Below, one piece after another: positions 62,043 through 64,000 of a DNA stretch of 64,000 nt (the first letter of the stretch is position 1; every line of letters begins with the position of its first letter). Source of the DNA: Yeosuana aromativorans (GTDB lineage: Bacteria; Bacteroidota; Bacteroidia; Flavobacteriales; Flavobacteriaceae); assembly GCF_014646655.1 (NCBI RefSeq), contig NZ_BMNR01000005.1:1-64000 (forward strand), read 5' to 3'. Position numbers and translations under genes: made by a program. The notes under the pieces are model-generated. The model did no database searches. It was not told the DNA's origin and was given only the letters and a program-made list of their open reading frames with translations.

Positions 62043-63227
62043 TGCCTCATATGATTTTGAGGTTACAATGACAATTTTGTTTGAATCATAATCCGTAGTA
62101 AAAAACAAGTAGACATTTCCACCATCTTGTATTGCAAATTTCTTTCTGATTTGTTGAACTGTTTCAGGAAAGTTTCTTGTTGTAATATTGGCTTTTTTTA
62201 TTCCTGATTTTTGAAGTGTTTTTTTATTGTACGATTGTATGTCCAATATTTTAAAACGTCTACCTGGAAAATCAATTAGTTGTTCGCTGGTATATAGATG
62301 TGTATGTTTTTGAATTTTATATACTGGCAACTGCTTGCAAATGCAATTAAAAGCCCCCGCTTTTAAAATAGCTGCATTGGGCTCATATAAATAGGTGAGT
62401 GGTTTTGAATAACTTGACTCCAAGTTTTTTTCATCTTCCATAAAAAAATCAAAATGAAACTCTTGCTCTTTTGTAATATTTATGGTTTTCACGTCAATTT
62501 TATCAGTGTAATGATTTTCTAAAATCCAAAGTAGTTCTTTAACTTCATTATTTACCGCAACAACATGAATGGTTTTTACAAATTTAAGCTCATTGATTCC
62601 TATGGTTAAGTCCAACAAAGGAGACGTTTTGACTATCAGGTTGTTGGTATGATTAAAAATAACATCTAAATGCTCAGGTATATTGGGCAAACAATCAGCT
62701 AAAAAGAATACTTTTCCTTTACTTTCATGGCGTCTTGATGGATCTGCATAAACCCAATCAAATGGTTTTGTGGTTTGTTTTAAAAATTCAATTCCGTCAA
62801 CGGCTTGGGTCTGAATGTTATCAATTCCAAGTTGTTTATAATTATTGGCAACAAGTTCAGATAGATGGGTTTCTAATTCACAATGAACAACATCTTTAAA
62901 CCGTTTTGAAAAATAATAACAATCCACTCCAAATCCACCGGTAATATCAATAATGGTGTTTCCTTCAATACATTTTGATTTATAGTCCGCAGTTATTTCT
63001 GATGAGGATTGCTCAATGTTTAATTTGTTGGGATAATAAATATTTTTGGTTTGAAACCAGGTTGGTAATTTTGTTTTGCATTTTTTTTTGGCTTCAATTT
63101 GTTCAATAATAGCTTTCGTGCTTACTGAATTAAATGACGTGCCTTTTAATAAAATTGAAGTTATATCAGAATCAATATTATTATTTATAAAATTTTGAAT
63201 ATCAGTATTTAAAATATATTTATTCAA
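62031..63227 (-). CDS. class I SAM-dependent methyltransferase with THUMP-like C-terminus
   Basis: This encodes 398 residues. The AdoMet-binding core is in the middle: DITGGFGVDCYYFSKRF (motif I), VHCELE and DWVYADPSRR (a DP-type motif IV near residue 157). The C-terminal THUMP-like domain (about 300-395) has FPGRRFKILDIQSYNKK and RNFPETVQQIRKKF. Proteins of this kind are widespread in Bacteroidetes and presumed to modify RNA, target unknown. It is 7 bases from the upstream transporter gene. Confidence 0.85.
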   Translation of the reverse strand: MNKYILNTDIQNFINNNIDSDITSILLKGTSFNSVSTKAIIEQIEAKKKCKTKLPTWFQTKNIYYPNKLNIEQSSSEITADYKSKCIEGNTIIDITGGFGVDCYYFSKRFKDVVHCELETHLSELVANNYKQLGIDNIQTQAVDGIEFLKQTTKPFDWVYADPSRRHESKGKVFFLADCLPNIPEHLDVIFNHTNNLIVKTSPLLDLTIGINELKFVKTIHVVAVNNEVKELLWILENHYTDKIDVKTINITKEQEFHFDFFMEDEKNLESSYSKPLTYLYEPNAAILKAGAFNCICKQLPVYKIQKHTHLYTSEQLIDFPGRRFKILDIQSYNKKTLQKSGIKKANITTRNFPETVQQIRKKFAIQDGGNVYLFFTTDYDSNKIVIVTSKSYEALGQ

Positions 63228-63234
63228 ACTTATA

Positions 63235-64000
63235 CTATAAGTCTTTAGTAAGTTTTTTTACGATTTCATTTTCAGATAAAAACTCTTTTAAAACCACCTT
63301 TATAGCTGTATAAGCAGGAACAGCGACTATAAGCCCAATTACACCAAACAGAATGCCAGCAATTAAAATAACCAAAAAGATTTCCAATGGATGCGACTTG
63401 ACACTTTTGGAAAATATAAAGGGCTGGCTGCCAAAATTGTCTACCAATTGCCCGAAGATGAAAACCACGAAAACCCAAATGGTTTTTGAAAAGATAATTT
63501 CAGAAAAATCCTGACCAAGATTACTGGTCATCGTTAAAGTGAGCATTAAAAAACCGCCCACCAAAGGCCCAACATATGGAATAAGGTTAAGTAAGGCACA
63601 CAAAAAGGCAATCACAACCGCATTTTCTACACCTACAATTAGTAACCCGGTAGTATAAATTATAAAAAGGATTAAAATTTGAAAAATAAGACCCACAAAA
63701 TACCTGGAAAGCAAATCCTTGATTTTGTTGTATGAATTTGTTAAACGGGTTTCCTTGGATTCTGGAATAAAAATCAAAACACCATTTTCAAACAGCTTGC
63801 TGTCCTTTAAAAAGAAAAAGGATATAAATAGAACCGAAAACAGTCCAACGCTAAAACTTCCCAATCCACTAATAACAGAGTTTAAAAAATCAGGAATGAT
63901 GGAATAATCTATTTTTGAAAGTAAGCTAGAGCTTTCAAAGGATTGCTCGATATTGATGTTATTAACTTGAAAATATGAAATAACCTGTTCATAAAGACTT
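63235..64000 (-). CDS. AI-2E/PerM-family transporter, C-terminal part (5' end outside window)
   Basis: The frame stays open from the window end (64000) to the stop at 63235, giving about 254 visible residues, so the annotated start lies outside. Five or more membrane helices and the family signature are seen: NLIPYVGPLVGGFLMLTLT, the Gln-rich turn FGQLVDNFGSQPFIFSKSV, and HPLEIFLVILIAGILFG. These proteins form a large family of putative exporters of small molecules or ions. The actual substrate is unknown. Confidence 0.9.
   Translation of the reverse strand, partial: SLYEQVISYFQVNNINIEQSFESSSLLSKIDYSIIPDFLNSVISGLGSFSVGLFSVLFISFFFLKDSKLFENGVLIFIPESKETRLTNSYNKIKDLLSRYFVGLIFQILILFIIYTTGLLIVGVENAVVIAFLCALLNLIPYVGPLVGGFLMLTLTMTSNLGQDFSEIIFSKTIWVFVVFIFGQLVDNFGSQPFIFSKSVKSHPLEIFLVILIAGILFGVIGLIVAVPAYTAIKVVLKEFLSENEIVKKLTKDL

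Overview
The window is AT-rich DNA from a member of the Bacteroidetes, most likely a marine Flavobacteriaceae. The evidence is a SusC/SusD pair, a Y_Y_Y-type regulator, many short lipoprotein signal peptides, promoters of the Bacteroidetes type (TAnnTTTG -7 element), a GDCCVxC protein and a tyrosine recombinase of the Bacteroidetes transposon type. Most genes lack a clear Shine-Dalgarno sequence.

Region 1 (1-4.1 kb, continuing at 6.6-17.2 kb) looks like an integron-style gene-cassette array. Eight sites of about 131-139 bases (A-E, G-I) have attC architecture: a 5' inverse core (ending AAC in most, degenerate in H and I), a long imperfect stem, often a mini-hairpin at the tip, and a 3' GTT-type core. 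The first 9-10 bases of each cassette are the reverse complement of the inverse core that closes the same cassette: perfect for cassettes B, C, D, E and G, degenerate for H and I. Cargo includes a mercury-uptake operon (ArsR, MerTP, GDCCVxC protein), small membrane proteins, an Mrr-like nuclease, a Fic protein with a partner, and a 7-kb unit holding a type I restriction-modification operon (hsdRMS) followed by three TIR-like genes, one joined to a two-helix membrane domain. No IntI is in the window. A tyrosine recombinase gene (5017-6267) interrupts the array.

Region 2 (18.2-44.5 kb) is a polysaccharide utilization locus: regulator, SusC, SusD, GDPD-type phosphodiesterase, GH2, two GH16, EEP-family hydrolase, GH3, GH31, SGNH esterases, then a complete glycerol branch (glpD, glpK, glpF), a HAD phosphatase, and a two-gene uronate step (SDR mannonate oxidoreductase-like, uxuA). 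A 13-base GC-rich direct repeat at 4789 and 45023, plus a second 16-base repeat just inside each end, suggests that 4.8-45.0 kb is one integrative element of about 40 kb.

Region 3 (45.1-56.1 kb) is a complete uptake [NiFe]-hydrogenase locus: hypCBA on the minus strand, and divergently the small subunit, large subunit, cytochrome b, maturation protease, hypF, hypD and hypE, with a nickel-permease-like gene converging on hypE. Region 4 (56.4-64 kb) has tRNA-Arg(UCU), a third GH16, a flavin/PNPOx-like protein, a PAS histidine kinase, a response regulator fused to a CRP/FNR-type module, a universal stress protein, a small conserved protein, a THUMP-like methyltransferase and a truncated AI-2E-type transporter.

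Regions 3 and 4 are tied together by a palindrome, (A)TGAY-N4-RTCA(T), found five times. At six promoters its centre lies exactly 33 bases upstream of the centre of a TAnnTTTR-type -7 element. This matches class-II activation by a CRP/FNR-family protein, and the receiver-CRP fusion at 59443-60498 is the obvious candidate. One of these promoters is followed by a strong intrinsic terminator before any gene, suggesting a small regulatory RNA.
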